Assembly (NCBI GenBank): GCA_015075445.1
Contig: JABTUJ010000002.1
Span: forward strand, 334,040-398,039
Reading direction: 5' to 3'
Length of the DNA: 64,000 bases
From: Verrucomicrobiales bacterium
GTDB lineage: Bacteria; Verrucomicrobiota; Verrucomicrobiia; Limisphaerales; J093
Shown: positions 1-10,537 of the stretch, piece after piece
Layout of the letters: each line of letters begins with the position of its first letter
Numbering within the stretch: position 1 is the stretch's first letter
The notes under the pieces: model-generated
Database searches by the model: none
Seen by the model: the letters and a program-made list of their open reading frames with translations, nothing else
What the model was told of the DNA's origin: nothing
Program-made: the position numbers and the translations under genes

Positions 1-1065
1 GCAGCGCCTGCCCGGGCGATCGTTGGGCGAGCAGCGCCGGGTGCGCTTCGGCCGACAGTGCCTCCCACGCGGCGGGGTCGCGGAAGAAGCTCGTGACCCA
101 ATCAACGCTCCTTGAACAGCAGGTCCACCTCCTGGGTTCTCCTGCAGGTAGCGGACATAGCCGGCCAGCTTGTGAATCTGGTGAATCCCCATCCGGCGCT
201 CGATCCGGCGGTAGAGCGTGTTCCGCTTGTAGAGCGAGAAGTCGTGGCCGGTGTGGGCGCGCAGCACGAGGACGGTCTTCTCGAGCGCGCTCTGCGTCTT
301 GTCAGCCAGGACCAGTTCGGTCCGCGCCAGCAACGGCGTGCGTTGGAGATACGCGAGGATCTTCCCAGGCAACTCCTCCACCGGCGCCACGATGTCCGCC
401 AGCCCGGCCTCCACCGCGCTGCGCGGCATGCCGTCGAATCTCGCCGTCGCCGGTTCCTGCACCAGCACCACGCCCGCTTTCTCCTTGATGGCCCGCAGGC
501 CCAGGGTCCCGTCGGAACCCATGCCCGACAGGATCACTCCGACGCTCCGCTCCTGCTGGTCCTGCGCGAGAGAGCGGAGGAAGAAATCGATGGGCAGGCG
601 CAACCCCCGCGGCGCCGCCGGCTCGAGCAGGTGCAGTACCCCGTGCAGAATGGACATGTCCTTGTTCGGCGGAATCACATAGACGCAGTCCGGCCGCACC
701 CGGGTGCGATCCTTGACCTGGAACACTTTCATGCCGGTGGCCCGCTGGAGCAGCTCGGGCATGATCCCCCTGTGCGTGGGGTCCAGGTGCTGAACGATCA
801 CCAGCGCCAACCCGCTCCCCGCCGGGACGTGCCGCAGAAACTGCTCCAACGCTTCCAACCCCCCCGCCGAGGCCCCGATGCCGACGATGGCGACCGGCCC
901 GGGCGCCGGTGAGACAGGGATGACCGGGTCACTGGCAGGCTCCGGTTGCTTCGCGCGGCGCTTCACACCGGATTTCACGGTCGGCATCCGCCGGCCGGCT
1001 TCCGGCGCACGCGCCGGAGGACGCGGTCGGCCATCCGGTCGATTGCTATTGTTGAGGGGCTTCAT
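1..1065 (-). CDS. CheB-CheR hybrid chemotaxis-type protein (5' part, frameshifted)
   Basis: Read on the minus strand from ATG at 1065 and running off the window. Residues about 58-245 are a CheB methylesterase domain with the expected catalytic residues Ser66 (GASAGG), His93 (QHLDP) and Asp185 (GMGSDGT). From about residue 255 a CheR N-terminal domain follows (HDFSLYKRNTLYRRIERRM). The order CheB then CheR is typical of large soluble CheB/CheR/PAS sensory proteins, which here lack a neighbouring chemotaxis cluster. Near 105-150 the frame changes two or three times within about 45 bases, after which the expected continuation (TSFFRD) reappears in another frame. This is either a disrupted gene or a cluster of base-calling errors. 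The domain call is firm; intactness is not. Confidence 0.85.
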   Translation of the reverse strand, partial: MKPLNNSNRPDGRPRPPARAPEAGRRMPTVKSGVKRRAKQPEPASDPVIPVSPAPGPVAIVGIGASAGGLEALEQFLRHVPAGSGLALVIVQHLDPTHRGIMPELLQRATGMKVFQVKDRTRVRPDCVYVIPPNKDMSILHGVLHLLEPAAPRGLRLPIDFFLRSLAQDQQERSVGVILSGMGSDGTLGLRAIKEKAGVVLVQEPATARFDGMPRSAVEAGLADIVAPVEELPGKILAYLQRTPLLARTELVLADKTQSALEKTVLVLRAHTGHDFSLYKRNTLYRRIERRMGIHQIHKLAGYVRYLQENPGGGPAVQGALIGSRASSATPPRGRHCRPKRTRRCSPNDRPGRRC

Positions 1066-1154
1066 CGCAGCACAGTGACTGTGCTCCCGGAGCGCGATGG
1101 CCTCAACCGAAAAGCCACCCCGCCCCCACGCGGGGGCGGAACTCCGGCGACCCC

Positions 1155-1172
1155 ATGGGGTGTTCACCCCAT
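1155..1172. promoter_or_regulatory. Regulatory palindrome, site A
   Basis: ATGGGGTG-TT-CACCCCAT, a perfect inverted repeat with 8-bp arms. It is identical to the core of the site at 34083. On the plus strand a weak hexamer CAGACT (1196-1201) lies 32.5 bp from the centre, in a context (CCTTGCGCAGACTCG) resembling the sequence beside the 34083 site (CCTTGCGTAAACTCG). It lies 90 bp upstream of the minus-strand CheB-CheR gene, but no -10-like hexamer is seen on that side. Confidence 0.6.
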
Positions 1173-1467
1173 AGCGGAACCGCCAAGACCTTGCGCAGAC
1201 TCGGGGTGGGACGGGATGGATGGTGCGGCCAAACGGGTACCGGTTGATCCGGACGCTTTCCTGATGCCAAGGGAATGGGGGGCCTCTCTCCTCTGCGCGT
1301 AAACCTCGGGTGCGGCCCTCCCGCTGGCATCCAGATTCGCGGCCCCAGGGGAGAGAGGCACGTCCCGCAGGGGCGTCGCCGGCGCCAGGGTTCGAGGTCC
1401 CTCCGCGGAGTCCTTCCGGGTTGTGTACCCATGCAACCGAACCTAAGGAGCCCTCGCCGCGCCTACA

Positions 1468-1485
1468 ATGGGGTCTTTACCCCAT
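1468..1485. promoter_or_regulatory. Regulatory palindrome, site B
   Basis: ATGGGGT-CTTT-ACCCCAT, perfect 7-bp arms, 154 bp upstream of the lipoprotein gene at 1639. The nearest plus-strand hexamer is TATCCG at 1513, about 4 bp further out than in the other sites. On the minus strand TAGGTT (1445-1440) is in register. Direction is therefore uncertain. Confidence 0.55.
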
Positions 1486-1638
1486 GGCGCCGCGTGCTTC
1501 GCAGGACCAAGCTATCCGAGTTAAGTAGCCGGTGAATGCGCGGGAGGCGGTGGCGCGGTTTGTGACCGTTGCACCTGTTCTCGCGGAGGAAAGTCCGCGA
1601 CGCCCCGCTCAAGACCACCGGCCAAGACCGAAAGCAGA

Positions 1639-2250
1639 ATGAAAACTCACCTCAGAATCACGCTCCTGTTGGCCTGTGGCACTCTGGCGCTCGCTGCCGG
1701 TTGCGGCAAAAACGACGACGCGACCTCCCCGAGCTCCACCTCTACCAACACCCGGACATTGGCTCCAAGGACGAATGCGCCGTCCCCGAACTCCGCGGAG
1801 CTCCAACGGAAGGCCGACGCGGAAAAGGCCGCCCAGGTGGCCCGCGCTGCCGAGGCCCAGAAACAGGCCGAGGCGGCCGCGGCCGCCGAAGCTGCCAAGC
1901 TCGAGGCCAGCCGACAGCAGGCGGCGGCGGACAAACTGGCCGCCGACAAGGCCGCCGCTGACAAGGCGGCGGCGGACCTGCGTGCCCAGACCGCAGCGGC
2001 GGCGGCCCAGGAGCAGGCTCGAATCCAAGGCTTGATTAACACCGTGACGAATCTCACCGGGCAGAGCCAGTATGCCGACGCCCTGAAGGTGCTGGCCGAA
2101 CTGGCCACCCTCAAGCTCTCCCCAGAGCAGCAAACCCTGGTGGAGGGGCTCAAGAAGACGGTCCAACAGCAGGCCACTCAGGCAGCCACAGACAAGGCCG
2201 CCGCTGGTGCTTCCCAGGCCATCGGGGATGCCCTGGGCGGCAAGAAGTAG
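1639..2250 (+). CDS. Ala-rich coiled-coil lipoprotein
   Basis: 203 residues. The start has a basic n-region, a hydrophobic stretch and a lipobox ending LALAAGC, placing the lipidated cysteine at residue 22, so the product is probably anchored to a membrane in the cell envelope. After a Ser/Thr-rich linker, residues about 55-125 are strongly Ala/Lys/Glu/Gln periodic (repeats such as AADKAAADKAAAD), predicting a long coiled coil. The C-terminal third is helical with no recognised domain. Function is unknown; comparable proteins span envelope layers or act as periplasmic spacers. Palindrome B lies 154 bp upstream, suggesting membership of the palindrome regulon. Lys-Ala low-complexity composition makes homology calls unreliable. 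Confidence 0.75.
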   Translation: MKTHLRITLLLACGTLALAAGCGKNDDATSPSSTSTNTRTLAPRTNAPSPNSAELQRKADAEKAAQVARAAEAQKQAEAAAAAEAAKLEASRQQAAADKLAADKAAADKAAADLRAQTAAAAAQEQARIQGLINTVTNLTGQSQYADALKVLAELATLKLSPEQQTLVEGLKKTVQQQATQAATDKAAAGASQAIGDALGGKK

Positions 2251-2306
2251 GCGGACCCATCCCCGAGCCGTCTCCCTCGACCTTCACTCCCCCAACTCTT
2301 CAGACC

Positions 2307-2645
2307 ATGATCCCCAATCACCCCCAGTTCATCGAAGCCATCCAGCAGAAGCGGAAGGTGAACGTGCGCTACTATTCCACGCCCGACCATGGGGTCTTGG
2401 ATCGCGTCTGCGCCCCGCTGGATTACGGTCCGGGCGACGGCCCGTCCGACGGACTCAACCGGTACTGGCTCTGGGATTATGCCAGCAGCACCGGCACCCC
2501 GCTCCTGGGCCTCGCACCGCAGCAGATTGTGGACGTGCGGGTCTTGGGCGAACTGTTTGACCCGGCTGACTTCGCGGTCGGGACGGCGCCCTGGTCCATT
2601 CCGCGGAACTGGGGTTGCCCGCCGGTCTCATCGCCCGCCCGGTGA
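2307..2645 (+). CDS. Small WYL-like conserved protein, copy 1
   Basis: 112 residues starting MIPNHPQFIEAI. The core (KVNVRYYSTPDHGVLDRVCAPLDYG and RYWLWDY) resembles the beta-rich ligand-binding WYL fold, in which short aromatic motifs follow a lysine/arginine-rich strand, but there is no DNA-binding domain. The function is unknown. A second copy at 28655-28993 is nearly identical at the protein and DNA level, including about 18 bases after the stop codon, so this is a recent duplication or gene conversion. Here the gene lies between the lipoprotein and hsp20, all on the plus strand. Confidence 0.65.
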   Translation: MIPNHPQFIEAIQQKRKVNVRYYSTPDHGVLDRVCAPLDYGPGDGPSDGLNRYWLWDYASSTGTPLLGLAPQQIVDVRVLGELFDPADFAVGTAPWSIPRNWGCPPVSSPAR

Positions 2646-2789
2646 ACCACGTTGGTTCCCGTGCGGTAGCCCGCTGGGCGGACCACGTTGGCCCGAGGTC
2701 GTTCCCTTTCTCGACCGTCAGCGCCCGCACGGTTGGCGGGCCGGCGCAACGGTCCGATTCAACTCCACCCGCCAGCCCGAAAGCCAATC

Positions 2790-4636
<1,847 letters not shown>

Positions 4637-4653
4637 TCCGGCCACCGCCGCCC

Positions 4654-5043
4654 ATGACGCTTCAGGTGCTGCTGCCCTCCGGGATCTTCACGGCGAAAAC
4701 CGCCGTGTTGCGCCTCGTCGCGGAAACACGCGCCGGCGCCTTCGGCCTTCTCCCGCAACGGCTCGATTGTGTGGCGGCACTCACGCCGGGCATTCTCAGC
4801 TACGAAACCAAGGCGGACGGAGAGGTGTTCCTCGCCGTGGACGAAGGCGTACTCGTCAAGACCGGTCCGGACGTGTCCGTTTCCGTGCGCCGCGCGCTGG
4901 GCGGAACCGACCTCGGTCAACTGCGCGAGGCCGTGGAACGGGAGTTTCTGACCCGGGACGAGCACGAGCAGCGCACGCGCCAGGTCATGGCGAAACTGGA
5001 AACCGGGTTTCTCCGGCGCTTGGCCGCCGTGCAGCATGAGTGA
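4654..5043 (+). CDS. atpC: N-type ATPase subunit epsilon
   Basis: 129 residues. The N-terminal beta sandwich typical of F-type epsilon is recognisable (LPSGIFTAKTAVLRLVAETRAGAFGLLPQRLDCVAAL), followed by a short helical tail. It forms part of the central stalk. It sits second in the operon, directly after atpD as expected for an N-ATPase, and its stop overlaps the start of atpQ by 8 bases. In the tail, REFLTRDEHEQRTRQVMAKLETGFLRRLA matches the amphipathic C-terminal helix seen in N-ATPase epsilon subunits. Confidence 0.88.
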   Translation: MTLQVLLPSGIFTAKTAVLRLVAETRAGAFGLLPQRLDCVAALTPGILSYETKADGEVFLAVDEGVLVKTGPDVSVSVRRALGGTDLGQLREAVEREFLTRDEHEQRTRQVMAKLETGFLRRLAAVQHE

Positions 5044-5374
5044 CCCGCCCAGGAAACCGTCGCCGAAGGAGCCAACCCCCTTCGCGGAGCAAGTCGGGGC
5101 CAAAGCCGCGCGCAAGCTGAAGGCGCGACGCCACCGGACGCAGGGCATCTGGTTTGGCCTCGGCATGATGGGGTTGATCGGCTGGTCGGTGGCCCTGCCA
5201 ACGCTGCTGGGCGCGGCGCTGGGACTCTGGTTGGACCGGCGCTATCCGGGCGGCCGTTCCTGGACGCTGGCGTTGCTGGTGGCCGGGCTGGCGATCGGCT
5301 GTCTGAACGCGTGGTTCTGGGTGTCCAAGGAGGAGCGCGCGATGCGCGACGAAGCGAAGGACGACGATGGATGA
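5036..5374 (+). CDS. atpQ: N-ATPase accessory membrane protein AtpQ (AtpI-like)
   Basis: 112 residues. A charged cytoplasmic N-terminus (about 45 residues) is followed by two hydrophobic segments (about residues 43-63 and 78-97), the two-helix plan of AtpI/AtpQ proteins. AtpI-type proteins help assemble the c-ring; in N-ATPase operons this position, between atpC and atpR, is characteristic. The gene overlaps atpC by 8 bases and atpR by 8 bases, so the cluster is translationally coupled. Confidence 0.85.
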   Translation: MSDPPRKPSPKEPTPFAEQVGAKAARKLKARRHRTQGIWFGLGMMGLIGWSVALPTLLGAALGLWLDRRYPGGRSWTLALLVAGLAIGCLNAWFWVSKEERAMRDEAKDDDG

Positions 5375-5687
5375 TCCCGGGACCCTGACCCTGGCCCTGG
5401 CGTTGGCGGCGGGCGCGGCCCTCGGCGCCGTTTTTTTCGGTGGCCTGTGGTGGACGGTGCGCCGGGCGGTGGCCTCGCCCCATCCGGCCCGTTGGTTCAT
5501 TGCCAGCTTGCTGCTGCGGATGGGCGTGGTCCTCGCCGGCTTCTATGCGGTCGGCGGGGGTCAATGGCTGCGGTGGCTCGCGTGTCTCCTGGGGTTTGTC
5601 CTCGCGCGTCTCCTCCTGGTGCGGCTTTCCTGCCCCACGGTCGCCCCCCCCGGTTCCCGCACGAAGGAGGTCGGCCATGCGCCTTAG
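5367..5687 (+). CDS. atpR: N-ATPase accessory membrane protein AtpR
   Basis: 106 residues with three predicted membrane helices (about 4-28, 40-61 and 65-85) and conserved arginines in the later helices (RMG, RWLACLLGFVLARLLLVRL). AtpR is found only in N-ATPase operons, and has been suggested to interact with the c-ring carboxylates or help assemble it. Its overlap with atpB is 11 bases. Identification rests on size, topology and operon position. Confidence 0.82.
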   Translation: MDDPGTLTLALALAAGAALGAVFFGGLWWTVRRAVASPHPARWFIASLLLRMGVVLAGFYAVGGGQWLRWLACLLGFVLARLLLVRLSCPTVAPPGSRTKEVGHAP

Positions 5688-6372
5688 CCCCGACGCCATC
5701 GTCCTCTGGCAAAGCGGGTTCTTCAAACTGAACGCCACCATCCTGTTCACCTGGGCCCTCATGCTCGTGCTGGTCGTCGGCGCCAAGCTCGTCACGCGCA
5801 AACTCTCCACCGACCTGACCCGATCCCGCTGGCAGAATCTCCTGGAGATCGTGGTCACCGCCCTCGAGCAGCAAATCGGGGAGGTCGGGCTTCGGCAACC
5901 GAGGCACTATCTCGCCTTCCTGGGTACGCTGTTTCTCTTCGTAGCCGCGGCCAGCCTGGGCACCGTCCTGCCGGGCTATGAACCGCCGACCGGCTCGCTG
6001 TCCACGACGGTGGCGCTGGCGCTGTGCGTGCTGGTGGCGGTGCCGTGGTACGGCATCGCGGACCAGGGTGTGCGCCGCTATCTGGCCTCCTACCTTGAGC
6101 CGACCTTCCTCATGCTGCCTTTCAACGTGATCAGCGAGATCTCCCGCACGCTGGCCCTCGCCGTCCGTTTGTTCGGCAACATGATGAGCGGCGCGATGAT
6201 CCTCGGCATCCTGCTCACCATCACACCGTTCATCTTCCCGGTGGTCATGACCGCGCTCGGCCTGCTCACCGGCATGGTGCAGGCCTACATCTTCTTCATC
6301 CTGGCCACCGTGTACCTCGCGGCGGCCACGCGGACGCGGGCACCCGACTCCGCGCCCAGCCCCAGCCCTTGA
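5677..6372 (+). CDS. atpB: N-type ATPase subunit a
   Basis: 231 residues, starting MRLSPDAIVLW at 5677. At least five hydrophobic segments. The hallmark helix carrying the essential arginine is present (EISRTLALAVRLFGNMMSG), as is the following QAYIFFILATVYL segment of subunit a. It forms the ion half-channels against the c-ring. A longer frame beginning at 5440 overlaps atpR and is rejected as a false upstream extension. The tail is Pro/Ser-rich, outside the conserved domain. Confidence 0.92.
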   Translation: MRLSPDAIVLWQSGFFKLNATILFTWALMLVLVVGAKLVTRKLSTDLTRSRWQNLLEIVVTALEQQIGEVGLRQPRHYLAFLGTLFLFVAAASLGTVLPGYEPPTGSLSTTVALALCVLVAVPWYGIADQGVRRYLASYLEPTFLMLPFNVISEISRTLALAVRLFGNMMSGAMILGILLTITPFIFPVVMTALGLLTGMVQAYIFFILATVYLAAATRTRAPDSAPSPSP

Positions 6373-6412
6373 GGTCCTGCGCAAACCACCACCTCCAACC
6401 CACGTACACCCT

Positions 6413-6703
6413 ATGGATAACCTGGCCCTCATCGCGGTGGCTTCCATTGTCACCGCCGGTTTCACCACTGGCATCGGCTGTATCGGACCGGCGCTGGGCG
6501 AAGGAAAGGCGGTTTCGACCGCGCTCAGCTCCCTGGCGCAACAGCCCGACGCCGCCGCCACCATCACCCGGACGCTGTTCGTCGGCCTGGCCATGATCGA
6601 GTCCACCGCCATCTACTGCTTCGTGGTCTCGATGATCCTCATCTTCGCCAACCCGTTCTGGAATCACGTCCTCGCCGCCGCCACCGGGGCGGCCGGAAAG
6701 TGA
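6413..6703 (+). CDS. atpE: N-type ATPase c-ring subunit
   Basis: 96 residues, two hydrophobic helices around a polar QQPDA loop. Helix 1 carries Glu30 (GEGKA) where Na+-binding c subunits such as that of Ilyobacter have Gln; helix 2 carries Glu63-Ser64-Thr65 and Tyr68 (ESTAIY), the Na+-ligand pattern. Two carboxylates per hairpin are typical of N-ATPase c subunits, which form large rings. The pattern is compatible with Na+ binding, but coupling to protons has also been argued for some N-type rings, so the ion should not be taken as settled. Forty bases separate it from atpB and four from atpF. Confidence 0.93.
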   Translation: MDNLALIAVASIVTAGFTTGIGCIGPALGEGKAVSTALSSLAQQPDAAATITRTLFVGLAMIESTAIYCFVVSMILIFANPFWNHVLAAATGAAGK

Positions 6704-6707
6704 ACCT

Positions 6708-7516
6708 ATGCTGATCGACTGGTTCACCGTCGGCGCGCAGGCGCTCAACTTCCTCATCCTGGTGTGGCTGATGAAGCGCTTCCTTTACCAGCCGATCCTC
6801 CACGCCATTGATGCCCGGGAACAACGCATCGCCAGGGAACTCGCGGACGCCGACTCGAAGCGGGCCGAAGCCAGCCAGGAGCGCGACCAGCTTCAGCAGA
6901 AGAACCAGAACTTCGAGCAGCAACGCGCCGCGCTCTTGAACCAGGCCACGCTCGCGGCGCAGGCGGAACGCCAGCGACTGCTCGACGAAGCCCGCCAGGC
7001 GGCCGATGCCTGGAGCGCCCAGCGCCAGCAATCCCTCGCCAACGAGGTGCGTAACCTCCATCGAACCATCACGGGCCGGGCCCAGGCTGAAGTCCTCGCC
7101 ATCGCCCGCCAGGCGCTCATGGATCTCGCCTCGACGAGCCTCGAGGAGCGGATGGGCGAGGTCTTCACGCGCCGGCTGCGTGCGCTCGACGGAGGCAGGA
7201 CCGGCTCGCCCAGGCCCTCCAGACTGCGCCGGAACCCGCGCTCGTGCGCAGCGCCTATGAACTGCCGCCCGACCAGCGCGCGGCCATCCAGCACGCCCTC
7301 AACGAGACCTTCGCCGCCGAAGTCCGCCTCCGGTTCGAAGCGGCCCCGGAGTTGGTCAGCGGCGTGGAACTGACCGCGAACGGACAGAAAGTTGCCTGGA
7401 GCCTCGCGGACTACCTCGCCTCGCTCGAACGGGGCGTCGCCGAGCTGCTGAAGGCGAAGGCCAACCCGGAGTCCCAGCCCCCACCCAACCCGGCGGTTCC
7501 CGACCCCGCCCCCTGA
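6708..7516 (+). CDS. atpF: N-type ATPase subunit b with delta-like C-terminus (one frameshift)
   Basis: The first frame starts at 6708 with a membrane anchor (residues about 5-23, [17 protein letters not shown]) and a long charged coiled coil. Around 7190-7205 the frame must shift by one base; the second frame then runs from about 7205 to 7516 ([12 protein letters not shown]...), with a delta-subunit-like C-terminal part ([25 protein letters not shown]). N-ATPases lack a separate delta gene and have this extension on AtpF, so the two frames belong to one protein of about 269 residues. The single indel sits in a GC-rich run and may be a sequencing error; if real, peripheral stalk attachment would be lost. 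Confidence 0.88.
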
Positions 7517-7520
7517 GCCC

Positions 7521-9098
7521 ATGAACGCCGCCCCGGAAGGTCTGTCGCTCGTCTTCGACCGCGCCTTCGCCGGCCTCCGCCAGGTCCGGGAAGCCTTCAC
7601 CCCGCAACTGACCGTCCAGGAGGTGGGCACGATCACCACCGTTTCCACCGGCATCGCGCGCGTTTCGGGCCTCCCGGGCGTGGGGTTCGAGGAGTTGGTC
7701 AGGTTTCCCGGCGGCGCATTCGGCATCGCGTTCAACTTGGACGAGCACGAAATCGGCGTCGTGCTCCTGGGCGACTACTCCCATCTGCACGCGGGCGATG
7801 AGGTCGAACGCACCGGCCGCGTCATGGACGTGGCCGTCGGCGACGGGTTGTTGGGCCGCGTCCTCGATCCGCTCGGCCGGCCACTCGATGGCCTCGGGGC
7901 GGTGGACGCGACCGAACGCCTGCCCATCGAACGCCCGGCAGCGCCGATCATGGACCGCGCCCCCGTCACCGTGCCGCTCCAGACCGGCCTCAAGGTCGTG
8001 GACGCCCTCATCCCCATCGGACGCGGTCAGCGGGAACTGATTCTCGGGGATCGACAGACGGGCAAGACCGCCATCGCGCTCGACACCCTGCTCAACCAGC
8101 GAGGGCAGAACGTCGTGTGCGTGTACTGCGCCATCGGCCAGCGCGCCGCGGCCGTGGCGAAGGCCGTGGCCGTCCTGCGGAAGCAGGGCGCGCTCGCTTA
8201 TACGATCGTGGTCGTCACCGAGGGGAACGATCCCCCCGGCCTCGCCTACATCGCACCGTACGCGGCGACCAGCATCGCGGAGCATTTTGTCGCGGCGGGT
8301 CGCGACGTCCTGATCGTCTACGACGACCTCACCCAGCACGCCCGCGCTTACCGCGAGCTCTCCCTCCTGCTCCGCCGCCCCCCCGGCCGCGAGGCGTTCC
8401 CCGGCGACATCTTCTACATCCACTCGCGACTGCTCGAGCGCGCGGCGCATCTGCGTCCCGAACTCGGCGGCGGCTCGCTCACCGCCCTCCCCATCATCGA
8501 GACCGAGGCGCAGAACCTGTCCGCCTATATTCCGACCAACCTGATTTCCATCACCGACGGGCAGATCTACCTCTCGCCGGCGCTCTTCGCCCTGGGCGTG
8601 TTGCCCGCGGTGGACGTCGGCAAGTCCGTCTCGCGCGTGGGCGGCAAGGCGCAACGGGCGGCCTACCGGGCGGTGGCCGGAGACCTCAAGCTGGGTTACG
8701 CGCAGTTCGAGGAGCTCGAGACCTTCGCACGCTTCGGCGCCCGCCTGGATGAGGCCACCCGTCAGAGCCTCGAACACGGCCGCCGCATCCGCGCCTGCCT
8801 CAAACAGCCGGAATTCGCCCCCGTGTCCGTGCCCGCGCAAGTCGCCGTCCTGCTGGCGTTGACGGCTGGCCTCTTCGACCCGGTGCCGCTGGACCAGATG
8901 CGGGACGCCGAGCAGGCCGTGCGCGAGGCGGCCGCGCACCTTCCCGCGGAAGTGGGGGCCCGCCTCGAAACCGCCGACACGCTGAGCGACAAGGACCGTG
9001 CGACCCTGATCGACGGCGCCCGCCGCGCGCTCGCCCGGTTCCGGCCCGAGCCGGTGGAATCCACCCCCGGACCCATGCCGGCGGCCCCGCCGACGTGA
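7521..9098 (+). CDS. atpA: N-type ATPase subunit alpha
   Basis: 525 residues. Non-catalytic nucleotide-binding subunit alternating with beta in the hexamer. P-loop GDRQTGKT at residues 176-183; the alpha signature [30 protein letters not shown] and the arginine-finger segment [10 protein letters not shown] are intact. The N-terminal barrel begins [21 protein letters not shown]. It starts 4 bases after atpF ends and its stop overlaps the atpG start by one base (TGATG). Length and motifs match the family, with no sign of damage. Confidence 0.95.
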   Translation: MNAAPEGLSLVFDRAFAGLRQVREAFTPQLTVQEVGTITTVSTGIARVSGLPGVGFEELVRFPGGAFGIAFNLDEHEIGVVLLGDYSHLHAGDEVERTGRVMDVAVGDGLLGRVLDPLGRPLDGLGAVDATERLPIERPAAPIMDRAPVTVPLQTGLKVVDALIPIGRGQRELILGDRQTGKTAIALDTLLNQRGQNVVCVYCAIGQRAAAVAKAVAVLRKQGALAYTIVVVTEGNDPPGLAYIAPYAATSIAEHFVAAGRDVLIVYDDLTQHARAYRELSLLLRRPPGREAFPGDIFYIHSRLLERAAHLRPELGGGSLTALPIIETEAQNLSAYIPTNLISITDGQIYLSPALFALGVLPAVDVGKSVSRVGGKAQRAAYRAVAGDLKLGYAQFEELETFARFGARLDEATRQSLEHGRRIRACLKQPEFAPVSVPAQVAVLLALTAGLFDPVPLDQMRDAEQAVREAAAHLPAEVGARLETADTLSDKDRATLIDGARRALARFRPEPVESTPGPMPAAPPT

Positions 9099-10018
9099 TG
9101 AGCACGACCACCGCCAGCCTCCGCCGCAAGATCCAGAGCGCGGGGGATCTTCAATCCGTCGTTCGCACGATGAAGGCCCTGGCCGCCGCGAGCATCGGCC
9201 AATACCAGCAAGCGGTGCGCGCCTTGGGAGACTACTACCGGACCGTGGAACTCGGCCTGGCCGCCTGCCTTCGGGAGAACCGGCCGGTGGCCTTGCCGGC
9301 GAAACCCGAGCGGAGGCCCAAGGCGGAGGTCATCAGCGCGGTCGTGTTTGGCTCCGACCAGGGGCTGGTGGGTCAGTTCAACGAGGGGGTGGCCGACTTT
9401 GCGATCCAGACCCTCGCCGCCCTGCCTGGCACCGCCCGGGTCTCGGCCGTGGGGGAGCGCGTTCAGGCGCGCCTGGCGGACGCGGGCTTGCCGCTGGTCG
9501 GCCTCTTCACCGTGCCCACTTCTGTTCAGGCCATCACCCCGCTCGTCGGGCAGATCCTCGTGGACGCCGAGGCCGGCCTCCGCCGGAGCCAGGGTGCTGA
9601 GCTTCACCTCTTCTACAACCGCCCCACATCCGGGGCGGTCTATGCCCCGGCCCATCAGCGGCTGCTGCCGCTGGACGACGCCTGGTGGCGCCGGCTGGCT
9701 CAGACACCCTGGCCGACGGGAAAGCTCCCGGAAGTGCTGGCCGGCGGCACCGCGACCTTGCGGGCGCTCATCCGCGAGTATCTCTTCGTCGGCCTGTTCC
9801 GGGCCTGCGCCGAATCCCTGGCCAGCGAACAAGCCAGCCGCCTGGCGGCCATGGAACGGGCCGATCGCAATATCAACGAACTGCTCGAGCATCTGAGCGG
9901 AGCCTTCCACCGCCTGCGCCAGAGCGGGATTGACGAGGAGCTGTTCGACGTGATTGCCGGTTTCGAGGCACTGTCCGGCCCCGCGCGGGGACCCGGTGCT
10001 CGATCCCTTCAACCCTGA
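9098..10018 (+). CDS. atpG: N-type ATPase subunit gamma
   Basis: 306 residues from ATG 9098 (GTG 9095 is a poorer alternative). Central rotor stalk. The N-terminal helix begins ASLRRKIQSAGDLQSVVRTMKALAAASI, matching gamma, and the C-terminal helix contains ERADRNINELLEHLSGAFHRLRQSGIDEELFDVIAGFEAL, the paired coiled-coil partner. The central domain carries FGSDQGLVGQFN. The last gene of the N-ATPase operon; 22 bases after its stop a regulatory palindrome begins a new transcription unit. Confidence 0.93.
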   Translation: MSTTTASLRRKIQSAGDLQSVVRTMKALAAASIGQYQQAVRALGDYYRTVELGLAACLRENRPVALPAKPERRPKAEVISAVVFGSDQGLVGQFNEGVADFAIQTLAALPGTARVSAVGERVQARLADAGLPLVGLFTVPTSVQAITPLVGQILVDAEAGLRRSQGAELHLFYNRPTSGAVYAPAHQRLLPLDDAWWRRLAQTPWPTGKLPEVLAGGTATLRALIREYLFVGLFRACAESLASEQASRLAAMERADRNINELLEHLSGAFHRLRQSGIDEELFDVIAGFEALSGPARGPGARSLQP

Positions 10019-10040
10019 ACCCGCGGCCACCGCCCCGCAG

Positions 10041-10084
10041 TAGGGGTATACCCCATAGCTGCGGTGCCGTCGGTGGCTTAGCGT
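10041..10084 (+). promoter_or_regulatory. Regulatory palindrome and -10-like box, site C
   Basis: Palindrome TAGGGGTATACCCCAT (10041-10056), centre 10048.5, with hexamer TAGCGT at 10079-10084, 30.5 bp from the centre. There is no recognisable -35 box, so the palindrome would sit near -42, the place of a class II activator. The next gene starts at 10118. The hexamer and spacing are the same as at site I (28069-28112). Confidence 0.75.
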
Positions 10085-10117
10085 CCCACTCGCTAACCAG
10101 CGAAACGCCTTGATTCA

Positions 10118-10537
10118 ATGAATGGTATGAAACACAGCAAACACCATGACCACGCCCGGAATCCGGGGCCTCGATTGGAGCCGGTTCGTTTCGAGTTCAC
10201 CGATCCCACCGCCACCACCGTGTGCGTCGCGGGAAGCTTCAACCACTGGCGGCCCGACGCCAAGCCCCTGCATCCTGTGGGCGACGGTCGCTGGCTGAAG
10301 GACACGGTGTTGTCGGCTGGCACCTACGAGTATTGCCTGGTGGTGGACGGACAGTGGAGGCCCGACCCGCAGGCCAAAGAGACCGTGCCCAACCCCTTTG
10401 GAGGAAGAAACTCCCTTCTGAGGGTCGCTCCGTCACCGGAAGTATCCCTGCCTGCCAACACCGAACCCGTTCCCTTGAGCAACACCCCACCCGGAGAGGA
10501 AACCGAATGCTATGAGCAAACACACACGAGCCGTTAG
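10118..10537 (+). CDS. CBM48/AMPK-type glycogen-binding domain protein
   Basis: 139 residues. Residues about 25-105 form a CBM48-like early-set domain: VRFEFTDPTATTVCVAGSFNHW, GRWLKDTVLSAGTYEYCLVVDGQW and the closing VPNPFGGRNSLLRV motif. Such domains bind alpha-glucans; small stand-alone versions are often found in stress gene sets but their ligand is unknown. The remainder is a proline-rich tail. The gene follows palindrome C by 61 bases and overlaps the DUF883 gene by 26 bases, so the two are one operon. No catalytic domain is present. Confidence 0.85.
   Translation: MNGMKHSKHHDHARNPGPRLEPVRFEFTDPTATTVCVAGSFNHWRPDAKPLHPVGDGRWLKDTVLSAGTYEYCLVVDGQWRPDPQAKETVPNPFGGRNSLLRVAPSPEVSLPANTEPVPLSNTPPGEETECYEQTHTSR

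Larger units (their letters stand above)
1066..1638. other. Intergenic stretch with two regulatory palindromes
   Basis: No convincing gene. It holds the palindromes at 1155-1172 and 1468-1485. A 28-codon frame ending at 1302 follows the first palindrome, but it has no recognisable features and I do not call it. Longer open frames on the minus strand here have no family resemblance and look like GC-driven shadows. Confidence 0.6.
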
